DNA of 64,000 bases from Conus ventricosus (GCA_018398815.1 CM031600.1:48360524-48424523); one strand, 5' to 3'. Counted from the first letter of the stretch, positions 35,829-47,967 are shown. The notes: a model not told the origin generated them from the letters alone. Program-made: numbers and translations.

Positions 35829-36680
35829 TTTTTTTTTTTTTTTTGCTGTCCCAACCTCTGTGCCACCTCAGAGGCAGTGCACCCACGCCGCTCATTCCGA
35901 CACCCGTCCACAGCCACAGCCCGGTCGGCCCCGCCACAGCCATGGCACCGGCAATCCACAGGGAGCAGTCAATGTCAAGTCATCAAGAGGCAAGCCACCG
36001 GAGGAGACACTGCACTGCTGCCGAGTCACTTCTGTGGTGTTCAGTGGCGCCTGTTCTGATCAAACATACGCAGGACACCACCTACTAAGCCCCCTACTGA
36101 CGACAATAATTGCTTAGTCGCGGAGCCGGCGTGAGTGAGCTCCCCTTCCGGAGGGCCCACCACGTCCGTCCAACGACAGCCCCCATGGACTCGCCGATAC
36201 CGGTGACCCCGACGGAACCAAACCAAGGCCACAGACGTGGAGAGGACATCGAAACCGAGGTCACCATGAGAGCAGGGCATGAAGGGCCACAGAATTTGAG
36301 ACCTTTTTTTTTTATGCTGATCGATGAGAATGAGGATGATTAAGATGATGCTACGGATTTCCATTTCGGTCTGAGACTACATGACAGGGCTGTACTCTAC
36401 GCTTCCTTTCATAATATATCCTGGCGTCAACCAGGCCCGAGAGATACAGGCACCTGCAGTGTTGGTCAGGAAATTTGAGCAACACTCTCAGAAACGCATC
36501 CATTAAGTGGATGAAACTCGACTGTGTGGTCCCAGTCTTCCCAACTGAGTCCGCAGCAAACTCAACTCTGGGTAGGAGCCGGTCGGGGCAGAAAAACCCA
36601 CATGACTTCTGATGGGATTCGAACCCACGACCTCCCAGCCGGGAGTCCGCGACGCTAACCACTTCGCCACGGCGGCTGGT
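35829..36680 (-). mobile_element. tRNA-derived SINE, present in B and absent in A
   Basis: Minus-strand retroposon. The tRNA-like head is at 36678-36600, with A-box TGGCGAAGTGG (complement of 36659-36669) and a textbook B-box GGTTCGAATCCC (complement of 36614-36625). A ~0.75 kb body follows, and the A tail is seen as an 18-T run at 35827-35844. It is flanked by the direct repeat ATTGTCATTATCTT at 35815 and ATTGTTCATTATCTT at 36681. Copy A has this site once, uninterrupted (about 10406). The head is the least diverged of all copies here, consistent with a recent insertion. The body family is not recognised; at ~850 bp it is long for a SINE. Confidence 0.9.
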
Positions 36681-36695
36681 ATTGTTCATTATCTT

Positions 36696-38950
36696 ATAAG
36701 ATTAAGCACACTCCTATTTCAAACTGCTTTTATCATCTTCATAAGTTAACTTCTTGGGGCTGCCACAGAGGAAACAGAGAACCTTGGGGCTGCCACAGAG
36801 AAAAAAAAACAAAAATCACTGAGATTCCAGAGGGAGGGGAGGGGAGAGGTTGCTGGTAGGCACATTCTCCTCCTGCAGAAATATTTTGAAGCTTGCTTTT
36901 AAATTGGTGCTCTCTGATGCAAATCAGATGAACCAGTAATTATTTTATAGAGGGTTGAAGGATAAGCATAAATAATGCTTTTTTATATCCATCCCTCTGG
37001 TGAAATTTCATTTGCATGCAATACATAGACAAATCAGAGGGAAAAAATATAACCAAAAAAAAAAAGAGGAGGAAAGGTGATCCCAGATGAAAAAATAAAA
37101 GCTGTGGCTGTGGTAATGCAGCCAAGCAGTGATGCATTTAAGTTTCAAAGACAAAGAGGAGCAATATATAAAAAAAACAAAAAAACTAACAAACAAATCA
37201 ACAAAAACATACAAAACAGAACACAAAAAAAGAAATCCAATGTCTTGTTAAAAACCTATTGCAAAAAATGACAGACTTGTGTTTTAAAATAAGGATGTGA
37301 AAAATAAATCCTTCAGCAAGTACTCTTTAGGTCTGTTTTTCCTCTGAGGTAGATCTGCGAACAGCAGCTGTTTCACTGTATGTTGAGCTCATGTTGCTTC
37401 CTACTGGATCCTCGTTACCACTTTTAAGAAGCACTTGCAGGAGGACAGCGAGGAATTGAAAAACAAACAAACAAAAGCTGTAATCATGTCGGAGAACAAT
37501 GATTAGTTCTTTACTCTTGGAAATGATTAACAATACAAGAGAATGAGGTATTCTTTTAAAACAATTGTTCATCATTGCATGGAAGAACTACACAGAAAAG
37601 CAGGATAGCAACTGTCATATTTTGTTTCCGCCAGTAAAGATGCATGAATTTTATGTTACTTGCCAAGTGAACATTTAATTGGCAATGGCATCATAGATGG
37701 TTGTCTGATATGTCCAAAAGAAAAAAAAGAAAAAGAAAAAAGACTCCATGCTTATTTGTGTGCAGGATCAAGGTAAAGGGACGGTGCACTCTGTCAATGA
37801 GGAGGTGAAAGACAGTTCCTTATGATGAACACTTCCATCTCTTTGTTGTCTCATGTTTCCACCACCACCACCACCCTCCTACACCATCACCCTTTATCTC
37901 ATTTGACATGCCAGTTGACCTCCAGCTTTGTTTTCATGATATAGGGTTCATCTGTTGAGCAGGGATGTGGTGCAGGTTTATGTCTATTTTGTCTAGAGCT
38001 TTAGAACAGAAAGGGAATTTTTTTTGGCGCAGTAAGTGTGTGCGTGTGTCTGTTGTGGTGTGTGTGTGTGTGCGTGTGTGTGATGTGTGTGTGTTTGTGC
38101 TTGAGAGAGAGAATGAATTTGCATGTGCTGTAAGTGTGTGTGTTGCATTCCAGACGAGCAGGCTATGCATATAACATGATTGGTATCAGTATGATGAGAT
38201 GGTACTATGTCTTTTTCTTTTTTCACCTAAAATTAGACCTTCTATGACTATACCTCACCGATATGCATTTAACTGATTCTTTATCAAAACAGTTTGCAGA
38301 TCTGTTTTGAGAGTAGTACCAAACAATTAAGTGTTTGTTTCCTGTACAGCAGCTGTTGCTGTCACTGAACTCACTACTGCCTATGTATTAACTACAGTAA
38401 AATTGTGGGTGAATTTTATGTGACATGTGTTTCCAAATTGTCTGGTCTTTGAAATGCAGCATGTGTGTCAGACCATAGGTAAAAAAATAAATGAGCAGCT
38501 GTGCCTTTAAACTGTTATCTTTTGTATGTCCATGTAGCCTATGATCGGTTACTTTACTTGTCTGTCTCTACAATGTTGTTGCTGTTGTCGTTGTCATTGT
38601 GTGTGTTTCTGTGTGTGGTGTGTGTGTGTGTGTGCATACAATCATACAAATCATTTTAATGATTGCATGTGTGTGTGTATACGTGTGCGTGTGTGCATAA
38701 AATCATACAAGTCATCTTAACTTATCCGAAAGTGTATGTGTATAGAGGGTTGGTGGATGTGTGTGAAAGAATAAAAAGTGGGCCCCTGCACAATCTGTAT
38801 CACTGTAATTATAAAATGCCATTAAAAGAAAAGACAAAAAGGCTGGTGTCATGAAGGCAGAGTTCCAGTCCAGAACTGTCCTGATGGAGAGAATTGGTAT
38901 GTGGTTTTACTATTTGGTTTCCTCTATCATTGCAACAGCTACGCATGCTA
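36696..38950. other. Non-coding part of copy B
   Basis: Matches copy A 10420-12700. A short direct repeat, cttggggctgccacagag, occurs at about 36754 and 36783. No gene seen. Confidence 0.6.
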
Positions 38951-39014
38951 TTAATTAACTTACGGATAGTCCATTCAGAAGTTAGGCTTTTGAGGATTCA
39001 GAAGTTAACTATCA

Positions 39015-39545
39015 TACAAATGTGTGGACTCAAATGGAAAAACTAGAACCACACAATTGAGTTTCATCCACTGAATGGATGTTTCTCTATATCTTTCAGG
39101 CCAGGTTGACACTAAAATATGTTATGACGTGAAGTGCAGAGCACATTTCTGTCATGCAGTCTCAAACTAGAATGTAAATGCAAGGTATCATTTGTATTAT
39201 CTTCATCCTCAGGATCATTAAACTTTTTTTTTAATCTCAAAAAACTGTGGCCCATCATGTCCTGCTCTTCTGATGATCTCAGTTTTGATTTCTTTACAAC
39301 ATCCATGCCCATTATGTTATCAGTGTTGGCATGTTTTGATTGTAGTGGTACCCCCAGAGGAGGATGTTCACTCACTCTGACTCCACAGCTCAGCAGTAAA
39401 TGTCATCAGCAGGGAGCTTGGGGGCGATGTTTTGCATATACTGAACCAGAAGTCACCACTGAACTTCACAGAATGACTCTGCAGAGTGCAGTGCCTTCTT
39501 TTACAGGTTGCATCATGATGACTTGATGTCAGAATAAGTGGTGGA
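39015..39545 (+). mobile_element. Old plus-strand SINE copy (copy B)
   Basis: Diverged match to the SINE body starting at the ggactcaaatgg-aaaact-accacaca phrase, then gagtttcatccactgaatgg, caggttgacac, atcttcatcc, tgtggcccatcatgtcctgc and gaacttcacagaatgactc. The tRNA-like head is lost. Copy A counterpart: 12735-13175. Confidence 0.7.
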
Positions 39546-39639
39546 TGAGTAATACCACTGATGAAACATATTAGATGAGAGAAGAAGAACAAGAAAATGT
39601 GTATAAAAAGATATTCCTGTCTCATCATCCATGCCACTT

Positions 39640-40445
39640 CAGTTGCATTACATCAATGCTGAACATTCCAGTTCCCCATCTGCAGCCACTGCCTGGCTTG
39701 TCCAACAGCAGCCCTGGCACCAGCATTACACAGGGAACAGTCAATACCAAGTTATGAGGCAACCTACTAGAGGACACACCGCACTGCTGCCGAGTCACTT
39801 CAAAGGTGTTCAGTGGTGCCTGTTCTGAGCCAACATAAGCAGACACCACTTACCTAACCCCCTCTTGACAACAATGATTACTTAGTTATGGGGTCAACGT
39901 GAGTGAGCTCTCCCTCTAGAGGGTACCACAACATATGTCCAGTGACAACTTCCATGAATTTGCCGATACCAGTGATGCCAACAGAGCCTCACCAAAGGCA
40001 TAAACATGGAGAGATCAAAACTGAGGTCACCATGAGAGCTGGACATGAAGAGTCACAGAATTTGAGAATTTCTAATTTAAAATCCGATTGATGAGGATGA
40101 GGAAGATGAATCTTTCCATTTTTGGTCTGAGACTTCATGACAGGGCTGCACTCTACCACATGGTTACTTACATAGCATATACAGGCCTTTGAGATGCAGA
40201 CACCTGCAGTGTTGGTCAGGAAATTTGAACATCACTCTCAAAGATGTATCCATTAAGTCGATGAGTTTTGACTGTGTGGTCCCAGTCTTCCTGATTGAAC
40301 CCGTAACAAACTCAACTCTGGGTAGGAGCCGGTCAGGGCAAAAATTCCTACAATATATGAATGGCTTTGATGGGAATCAAACCCACAACCTTCCAGATGG
40401 GAGTCTGCAACGTATGGCCACAGGTAGAAAATGTGTAACTACAAA
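39640..40445 (-). mobile_element. Old minus-strand SINE copy (copy B)
   Basis: Runs through the whole SINE body in minus orientation, ending in a degraded tRNA-like head at about 40370-40430 (caaacccacaaccttccagatgggagtctgc, which matches the head of the young copy at about two thirds of positions). With 39015-39545 it forms an inverted pair separated by ~100 bp. Confidence 0.7.
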
Positions 40446-41039
40446 CCAGAATCTATTTGAAGTGAAAGTGAATAGCCACACCTTAGCAGTTACACGTTCA
40501 GTAGATCTGTTATTTATGAAATTGAAATGTGTCAGATTTAATTAACATGCATGGTAAAATGAAAATGGTAAAAGATCAAAAGAACACCTGTGTATGCATT
40601 AGTTGGTATGTGCATGTTTGTATGTATGTGTGTGTGTGTGTAAATGCATACGATTGTGTGCATCATAGTATGGATATATAAAATGCCTGTGCATTTTATT
40701 ACTATTCTTCCTATTTTTTATATTGTTTTGTGGTGCATCTCCTTCCAATGCAAAATTTGATAATGTTGTCCATGAATGGAAAATACATACATCCTAAATA
40801 AAAAATAGAGCAATTTTTATTCAAAGTCTAGCCAAGACATGGAGAGAATTTCTATATAAATGTAAATGTTTTTTTTTTCAGATTTGAACCATGTTTTGTT
40901 TGTGGTATTGTGTGGTTTGCTACTGATTATGATCAGAACATGACTCCGACTGTATTTCTGTCTCCATTTTTTTTTTGTTTTTGGTTACAACACTTAAAGT
41001 GTTTCTGTTTTGTTTCATCTCTCTCTCTTTCTTTCTTTT

Positions 41040-41255
41040 TCTCTCTGTCTGTCTGTCTGTCTGTCTCTCTCTACTCTCTCCCCCCCCCCCCCCCCCCAAA
41101 CCCCACGCACAAAACACACACACACAAACGCACGCCTGAGTGTGGAAGCATATATGCGCACAAACGCGCGTGGGCACGCACACACACACGCTCGCACGCG
41201 CGTACACACGCAACATGCACACACACACACACACACACACGTGCACATGTGTGCA

Positions 41256-41296
<41 letters not shown>

Positions 41297-41300
41297 TATG
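41040..41300 (+). repeat. CT, poly-C and AC microsatellite cluster (copy B)
   Basis: CTGT/CT repeats, about 17 C (41081-41097), AC-rich repeats with CG steps, then CT and CA repeats. Counterpart of 14461-14800. Confidence 0.93.
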
Positions 41301-41514
41301 ACACACACTAATAGACATGTACTGAAGCAATGATAGTTTTGTTCAGTGTATTAAAGCTAGTTTTTCTTAGCCCATTAAAGCCTTTTATTATTGCGAGAAT
41401 GATCCTTTGAAAGAAAATTATATCCACCATTCTATTAGTGGGTCAAGATCTGTGTTATGTATGTTAGTGTGAGACTCCAGGTCTCAGAGTTATTTAATTT
41501 TCATTGGGGACCGT

Positions 41515-42000
41515 TAACAGGATTCATGGATGCAAGATGAGATACCATTAATTAAAAGAATCATAGATACAAGATGAGGTACCATTAAAGGATTCATGGA
41601 TACAAGATTAGGTTCCATTAAAGGATTCATAGATACAAGATGAGGGACCATTAAAGGATTCATGGATACAAGATTAGGTTCCATTAAAGGATTCATAGAT
41701 ACAAGATGAAGTACCGTTAAGGATTCACAGATTCAAGATAAGGTACCTTAAAGGATTCATGGATACAAGATAAGGTGCTACAAAAGATTCATGGATGCAA
41801 AATGGGATATTTGTAAAAGATTCATGGATACAAGATAAGATATTGGTAAAGGATTCATGGATACAAGATGAGATATTGGTAAAGGATTCATGGATGCAAA
41901 ATTAGATGTTGGTAAGGGGTTCATGGATGCCAGATGAAGTATTGGCAAAGGATTCATGGATGCAAGAGATGTTGGTAAAGGATTCATGGATTCAAGATTG
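41515..42000 (+). repeat. 33-bp minisatellite (copy B)
   Basis: About 15 tandem units with core ggattcatggatacaagat, alternating between a gaggtaccatt type and, from about 41800 on, a gatattggta type. So the array has two subfamilies arranged in blocks. The minus strand reads as an 11-residue repeat starting MNPLM or MNPLP. There is no start context or flanking exon to support a real protein. Confidence 0.95.
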
Positions 42001-42790
42001 AGATGAATAAACCATTTTGCACTGAAAAGTCATGTATATATTCGGCACTTGTTATTTGAATTTTATATTGACATCAAACTTTATGAAATGTGTGTGTGTG
42101 ATTATCTTGTACATTTGTCTACTTTGTGCATTTCCTTGAGGTTTTGTTTGGACTGAAAACTGGACAAAGAAAGTGGAAGCTTTATGTGGACATTTGGAGA
42201 TCATCTAAGTTGCAGTTATTATTGTCTGTGTTCAAGGATACACACTATGATAGATTAAGCATGATTATACTTCCAGACATGGTCCTTTCTTACCATAAAA
42301 GATGGTGGTAGTTTTGATGTTTTCCCTCTGTTCTTGGTTGTGCAGTGAAGAATGTAACTCATTGATAACCGTCTTCAGTGAGCTCCGTTAGAGACTTTTG
42401 TAACATTAGCATTTTTTGAAAAGGTAAACTTTCAAATGTTAGTAAATAACAAACAAGTAGGGTGACTTTTCTGTGTGCTCTGTGTTGTCATTTCTGCTAG
42501 ACGATTTGGTGTCGTAAGCAGCATTCGTTTGGAGTTACGGGCTTGTAAATATTTCATCATGGGAGCAAAAGTCACCCTACTTGTTTGTTATTTACTGTTT
42601 ACAGTTCCCTGCCTCATTTCAAATTTCCTTTCAAATATTAGGACAAAGAATTGCTGATTTTAAATATAGATATTTGTCGCTATCCAGTTCATATGTACAG
42701 AATAAAGTTTACAGTAAACATGCTGTAGTATGTGTATGTTTGAGCACATTTGCACGTTTGTGTGGTGTAGTGTTTGTGTGTGTGCAGGTA

Positions 42791-42824
<34 letters not shown>

Positions 42825-43163
42825 TGCATGTGTGTGTGTTTACAGTGATGCAACCTGCTGGTCCCATTATGATGCTGCCAGGATGTAAAAGCACATAAAT
42901 CTGATATTTCTCGAAAATAAATATTCATACTCAATCCGATCATGGTTCAGCATGACCAGATCAAGAAAACTTATAACACCTGTAATATTTTAAGAAAAAT
43001 ATTTGAATAAGATTAAATATTCCGCAATCTGTTCATGTGTTTTCTACTTTGATGCCCTTATGGCATTATTCTCACAATGATTATTCTGACTTTCCTATTC
43101 CAAGCCACACACAGGCTTGACATGTCATAGTCAGTGTGCTTACAGTACATGTACCATGTCATT

Positions 43164-43350
43164 AGGGGCCTGCTTGGCCTAGTGGGTAAAGCGCTAGACT
43201 TGTTCAGAAGTCTGGCATTCGATTCCCACTTAAGACAGCTCGGTGGGGAGAGATTTTCTCTTTGGAGTTAACCTGTGTGCAGATTCCAGTCTCTTATAAG
43301 ACTTCAGATGAGACTTCACCAAGGTACAGAGTGTAAATGCATGCAGAAAA
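43164..43350 (+). mobile_element. tRNA-like SINE, second family (copy B)
   Basis: A-box TGGCCTAGTGG at 43175 and B-box-like GCATTCGATTCCC at 43215, with the same 3' extension as 17218-17400. It is the cleaner of the two copies. No recognisable mature-tRNA cloverleaf. Confidence 0.75.
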
Positions 43351-44618
43351 AAAGTGGACGAGAGTTAATCAGTGCTCTTTGTTTTTCTTTCTCTCAACCA
43401 TTTTTTCCCTCATTATTCCAGGGTATCTTCTGTTTTAATGGTTCATTTACTATCTGTTTTTCTACAATTGATATTTTGCCCCTTTGTCTTGAATCGGTAT
43501 TTGGACATGTGACATGACAATTGCCAGCCACGTCATCATCTACTAAATTTTCCCCCTCCCCCTATTGATCTCCTCTCTCTCTCTCTCTCCCCTCCTCCCC
43601 CCCCCCCCACCCTCTCCCTCCCTCTCTCTCTCTCTTGCTGTCTCACAAACTGCAATTGAGCCTAGCAGTCTATATCACTTTTCAGTCTCTGCCTTAACCG
43701 CCACCTCCTTTCCCACCGACTTGTTAGTTGACTTCAATGCAGTTGACAGCCCAGATGTGGCCCTTTGTGGTCAGCTGGGCTATAAGCAACATTACCTTAC
43801 CTTACATCCTCTCCTACCCTTCCTTCGGTCTGTTGGGCTTACGTTTGATGGAAGCCAACTCAGGATGGCTGTTGACAATGGGACAAAGAATTTTGACGTA
43901 AGAGTACAGCAAGTCATCAACCACACACAGTATTTCCTTTCTTTATCTGTTCCTACAGTGACACATCATGCAGGGGGAGAGGACTCTCTCATTCTTCCCC
44001 TGCCCCTCCCCCCTCCCCCCCTCTACTTCAGAGAAGCTGACCTGCCCCTCTCCATTTCCTTCCCAACTCGGCGTGGATGCAGGAATGATGGCAAGATGTC
44101 CGTATCTACACCTGTCTCACATTTGTAAGCAACGTAGCTTCATTCATTTGCATTAAGGATAAACATACTGCCAACATCTGAGAGATTGTTATCTCGAATC
44201 TTCTGCACATTACCTCACGTGGCAGGTGGTGGGGGATGGCTGTCCCATTCCAGATCAACTCCCACCCCCACCCCCCTCAGATTACTAACCCCCCCTCCCC
44301 TTCCCCACTCTTTTCTATAGTAACACTGTTGGCTGTCATGTTTTTCTGACAGACTGTCAATTAGACGGGCATCAAAGACCGGATGTGCAGCTCAGCACAC
44401 AAGAGGGGAAACCAAGTGTCCTCACTTCACTGCTCCACCAAAGGCTGTAAGACTGATCACCAACAGTGAACCATGTAATAACACTGGTATATACCAGATA
44501 GGGGAACGTTCGTCTCTCGCCTCTCCTACTCTGAGATCATGTGTCAGGTTTCACTGATCAAACCCAGAAGAATATGTTAAAACTAAGTTTCTAAGTCTTG
44601 AGACAATGCATTGCTTAT

Positions 44619-44686
<68 letters not shown>
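44619..44686 (+). repeat. (AC)n(AT)n microsatellite
   Basis: AC units followed by about 28 AT units. The same site in copy A (about 18673-18696) is only ~24 bp of AT-rich repeat. Confidence 0.95.
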
Positions 44687-44689
<3 letters not shown>

Positions 44690-45110
44690 ACATGTTTTAA
44701 CAGTATAACTTTATGCCAATACGTGGTGACGTCTATCAAAATAATGAATGAGTATTCTATTGCAATAGTTTTGCCTTTTGCCACAACTTGGTGAACACTG
44801 TTAAGATAAACATTCTATTTTAACAATAGAACTTTTTTTGCCAGTATTCAATACTACCTGTTAAAATGATTTTACTGAACACTGCATTCTGACAGGGCAA
44901 CTTCATGCCTGTACTGTGGTGAAAGCTGTTAAGGTGATCTATGAATACTGTCAATTGGCTTAATGCTTTGTAGTAGGTGACTCTAATTAACATGTGTATT
45001 TGGTTTAAGTGCATTCCAGTACCTAGTTACTAACTGAAACTGACTTTGTAACTAAAATTGAAGAGTTGTTTGCCTTCAGTTGTTTAGTATTTTCTTACTG
45101 TCTCCAACCA

Positions 45111-46545
45111 GTAAGACTACAACTTTGGATTCTCTCTTGAGGGCACATAAGACTGTATGGCGAAAGCTTGGCTGTGTCTGGAGTGACAGTCATCTGTCCG
45201 TGGGCAGGGGTGGTTGGGTCTGTGGGGGTGTGCTCGGCAGCTGGAGGGTGGTGTTTTTCCCCGGTGGGCTCTGCAGTCATGAAAAACGGGCTGGGAACAC
45301 CCATGGGGATGCTACTTTAAGGCTGTTATGAGCTGCATCCTGTAGTCTAATTTACCTCTGTTCAGGAGCAGTTATGTCCCTTGATATCTTAATGGAGTTT
45401 CCTGTACCCATCGTCAACACAGCGCAGGCCTCAAGGGTGGTACAGGACTGCTCTAAAGGCAGGTGAAGACAGTGCTTCTCTGGGTCCTCCCCAGCACCTT
45501 CGGGTGTTTCTTTTTCTTCTTTGCCTTAACTAGGTGACCCTGGAGAAAGGTCCAGTGGGCGGTAAGGAAAGACCCACTGACCACAGGGGAAAATCCTGTT
45601 GACAGTGGGTAAGACTACAACTTTGGATTTCTCTCTTGAGGGGACATAAGACCGTATGGCGAAAGCGTGGCTGTGTCTGGAGTGGCACTGTCTTCATCTG
45701 TCCGTGGGCAGGGGTGGTTGGGTCTGTGGGGGGTGCTCGGCAGCTGGAGGGTGGTGTTTTTCGCCGGTGGGCTCTGCAGTCATGAAATACGGGGTGGTAC
45801 ACCCAGGGATGCTAAATTTAAGGCTGTTATGAGCTGCATCCTGTAGTCTAATTTACCTCTGTTCAGGAGCAGTTATGTCCCTTGATATCTTAATGGAGTG
45901 TCCTGCGCGTGCCTGTACCCATCGTCAACACAGCGCAGGCCTCCAAGGGTGGTACAGGACTGCTCTAAAGGCAGGTGAAGACAGTGCTTCTCTGGTCCTC
46001 CCCAGCACCTTTGGGTGTTTCTTTTTCTTCTTTGCCTTAACTAGGCTGACCCTGGAGAAAGGTCCAGTGACGGTGAGGAAAGACCCACTGACCACAGGGA
46101 AAGTCCTGTTGACAGTGGGAAAGACTACAACTTTGGATTCTCTCTTGAGGGCACATAAGACCGTATGGCGAAAGCGTGGCTGTGTCTGGAGTGGCACTGT
46201 CTTCATTTGTCCGTGGGCAGGGTGGTTGGGTCTGTGGGGTGTGCTCGGCAGCTGGAGGGTGGTGTTTTTCGCCGGTGGGCTCTGCAGTCATGAAATACGG
46301 GCTGGTACACCCATGGGGATGCTACTTTAAGGCTGTTATGAGCTGCATCCTGTAGTCTAATTTACCTCTGTTCAGGAGCAGTTATGTCCCTTGATATCTT
46401 AATGGAGTGTCCTGCGCGTGCCTGTACCCATCGTCAACACAGCGCAGGCCTCCAAGGGTGGTACAGGACTGCTCTAAAGGCAGGTGAAGACAGTGCTTCT
46501 CTGGTCCTCCCCAGCACCTTCGGGTGTTTCTTTTTCTTCTCATCC
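45111..46545 (+). repeat. Tandem array of repeat R, ~505-bp period
   Basis: Landmark catctgtccgtgggcagg (third unit cattt-) starts at 45191, 45695 and 46204, giving periods of 504 and 509. Each unit has aagactacaactttggat at its start and cgggtgtttctttttcttc at the end of its R core; the linker ttgccttaactagg...gttgacagtggg joins the units. There are nearly three units, the last lacking the linker. Copy A and the diverged third copy (about 53145-53175) both run directly from the tctccaacc/tctaccc phrase into ttgttaaa-tccactc, so the array is an insertion into B. A single R core also sits at 21806-22140. Confidence 0.93.
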
Positions 46546-46797
46546 ACTCAAAATCTTAGTGAAAAATTAAAGTGGACACTAAAAGTTATGGCAGATAGAT
46601 ATATTTATGGTAGTCTAATCCTTTGTCGCTGAGTTCTCACAATCCCAACGCAATCCCCAAGAAAAGGTAGAAACAGAGACAATCAGGAGAAGTAACAAAA
46701 GATAATTAAACTAAAGCCCACATAGGAGGAAAAGAACTAGACCCTCGTATCTCCAGAAACTATACAAAGGAGATACCCCGTTACGCTGGAGACAGGA

Positions 46798-46964
46798 AAT
46801 CAATTTAACTACAACCAGTCATACAACAACACAACACAACAGAATCTCTCCAAAAAAAGTCTGTAAACGTGTCCTATTCTAAATGACTGGGTACAAAAAC
46901 AAATCCTGATCCTAAAACAATTTAGAAGGTAAAGGCCGAAAGTTTTCTACGGGGTCACCAGATG
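46798..46964. other. Sequence right of copy B
   Basis: The A/B match ends at about 46797. The minus strand at 46964-46935 reads catctggtgaccccgtag, which resembles the primer-binding site that follows a 5' LTR in many Gypsy-type elements. Confidence 0.35.
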
Positions 46965-47826
46965 TACACGGATGCGTTGATGCGTGTGTCTGTTGGTCAG
47001 ACTCACAGAAATTCGGATGCGTGTACGATTTTTAATTCACACAACGCACCCACACATTCGAAACATGGACAGCCAGGCAAACAAGTCAACGTTTTCTTTT
47101 TGATGCTGCCCAAGCCATCAAAACACAAATACACAAAAACGCCAGCAACAATATTAATTCAGTAGAATAACGTACGCCGTAACCCTAGGCGTACAATCAA
47201 TACAGATATATAACATTGTTTTCTTTGGCCATGTCCGGCTCAGCTCGACAGTCCACAGACGTCGCAAGTCTCTCGTGAAGAATGCTGCAGAAGAAGTCCT
47301 CTCCTGGGACTCGTACAGTCAGGAGCAGCTCGTAGAGTCCCCACATAACTGAAGCGACGGCTCTGTCCACAACAGGAGTGACGGCTCAAACACAAAATAA
47401 GACGTTGGTTCTAACACCACAAAGCGACGGCCCTGGTACAGCAGAAGCGACGGCTCTGGTACCACTGGCCCAACAGGTCGCTGGTTCAAATGCATCAAAA
47501 GTGGCGGCTCTGACTCGGCGGCAGCGGCGGCTCTGCACAACTGGCACGTCGGGTTACTGTCGACTCGCACGTCGACCTCTCCACACCCTCAGCAGGGTGG
47601 AGACAGGGGTAGATTCGGCTACGGCCCAGACCCGGGCGCAGTGGCAGGTCGGGTTACTGTCGACTCCCTCGTTGACCTCTCCATACCCTCAGCAGGGTGG
47701 AGACAGGGGCACCCCTTGGCTACGCCCAGACCCTCTAGCAGTGGCAGTCAGTTTCCGGTCACTCCAGGACAACGACTTTACCTGGGGGAACTGATAACTA
47801 CCTTGATTATCTAGCCTACTATAACA
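46965..47826 (-). mobile_element. Possible LTR, minus strand
   Basis: Next to the primer-binding-site-like string on the minus strand lies ~860 bp that begins tgttatagtagg (minus strand from about 47826) and ends near the acatctggtgacc junction. LTRs usually begin TG and end CA. No second LTR or internal coding region is visible, so this would be a solo or broken LTR. The call rests on one short string and is weak. Confidence 0.25.
47340..47765 (+). repeat. GC-rich tandem repeats
   Basis: Repeated gaagcgacggctctg-like words at 47350-47535, then a ~100-bp unit occurring twice (gtcgggttactgtcgactc at 47548 and 47648, each followed by cgacctctcca-accctcagcaggg, with small changes). The contrast with AT-rich surroundings is strong. 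Confidence 0.85.
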
Positions 47827-47967
47827 TGGCTATTATTCATCATGGTTCTTAATCATATTCATAACCAACAGTTACTTTATATTTCAACAGAACTTGGGGA
47901 AAAATACCCATAGCGAAATCCACACATTTTCCATACAATATCACAATAAACATTCTCTTTTCCCAAA

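Larger units (their letters stand above)
27532..46797 (+). repeat. Copy B of the ~19.2 kb direct duplication
   Basis: Collinear with copy A (161-19366). The position offset changes at four places that match clean insertions. It drops by ~1.9 kb where A has a LINE (B about 33428). It rises by ~0.85 kb at B's SINE (35829-36680), drops by ~0.78 kb at A's SINE (B about 42218), and rises by ~1.4 kb at B's tandem array (45111-46545). B is the noisier copy from about 28250 to 34700 and the cleaner one from about 38400 onwards. No intact gene recognised. Confidence 0.95.

Noticed and set aside
41515..42000. CRISPR-like array
   Set aside because: Units are contiguous 33-bp repeats without unique spacers, in a eukaryotic context. 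It is a minisatellite.
43565..44128. A 187-codon open frame in copy B
   Set aside because: It starts in CT/poly-C low complexity, is broken in copy A by small indels, and has no recognisable domain. A middle part looks mildly protein-like, but not enough to call.
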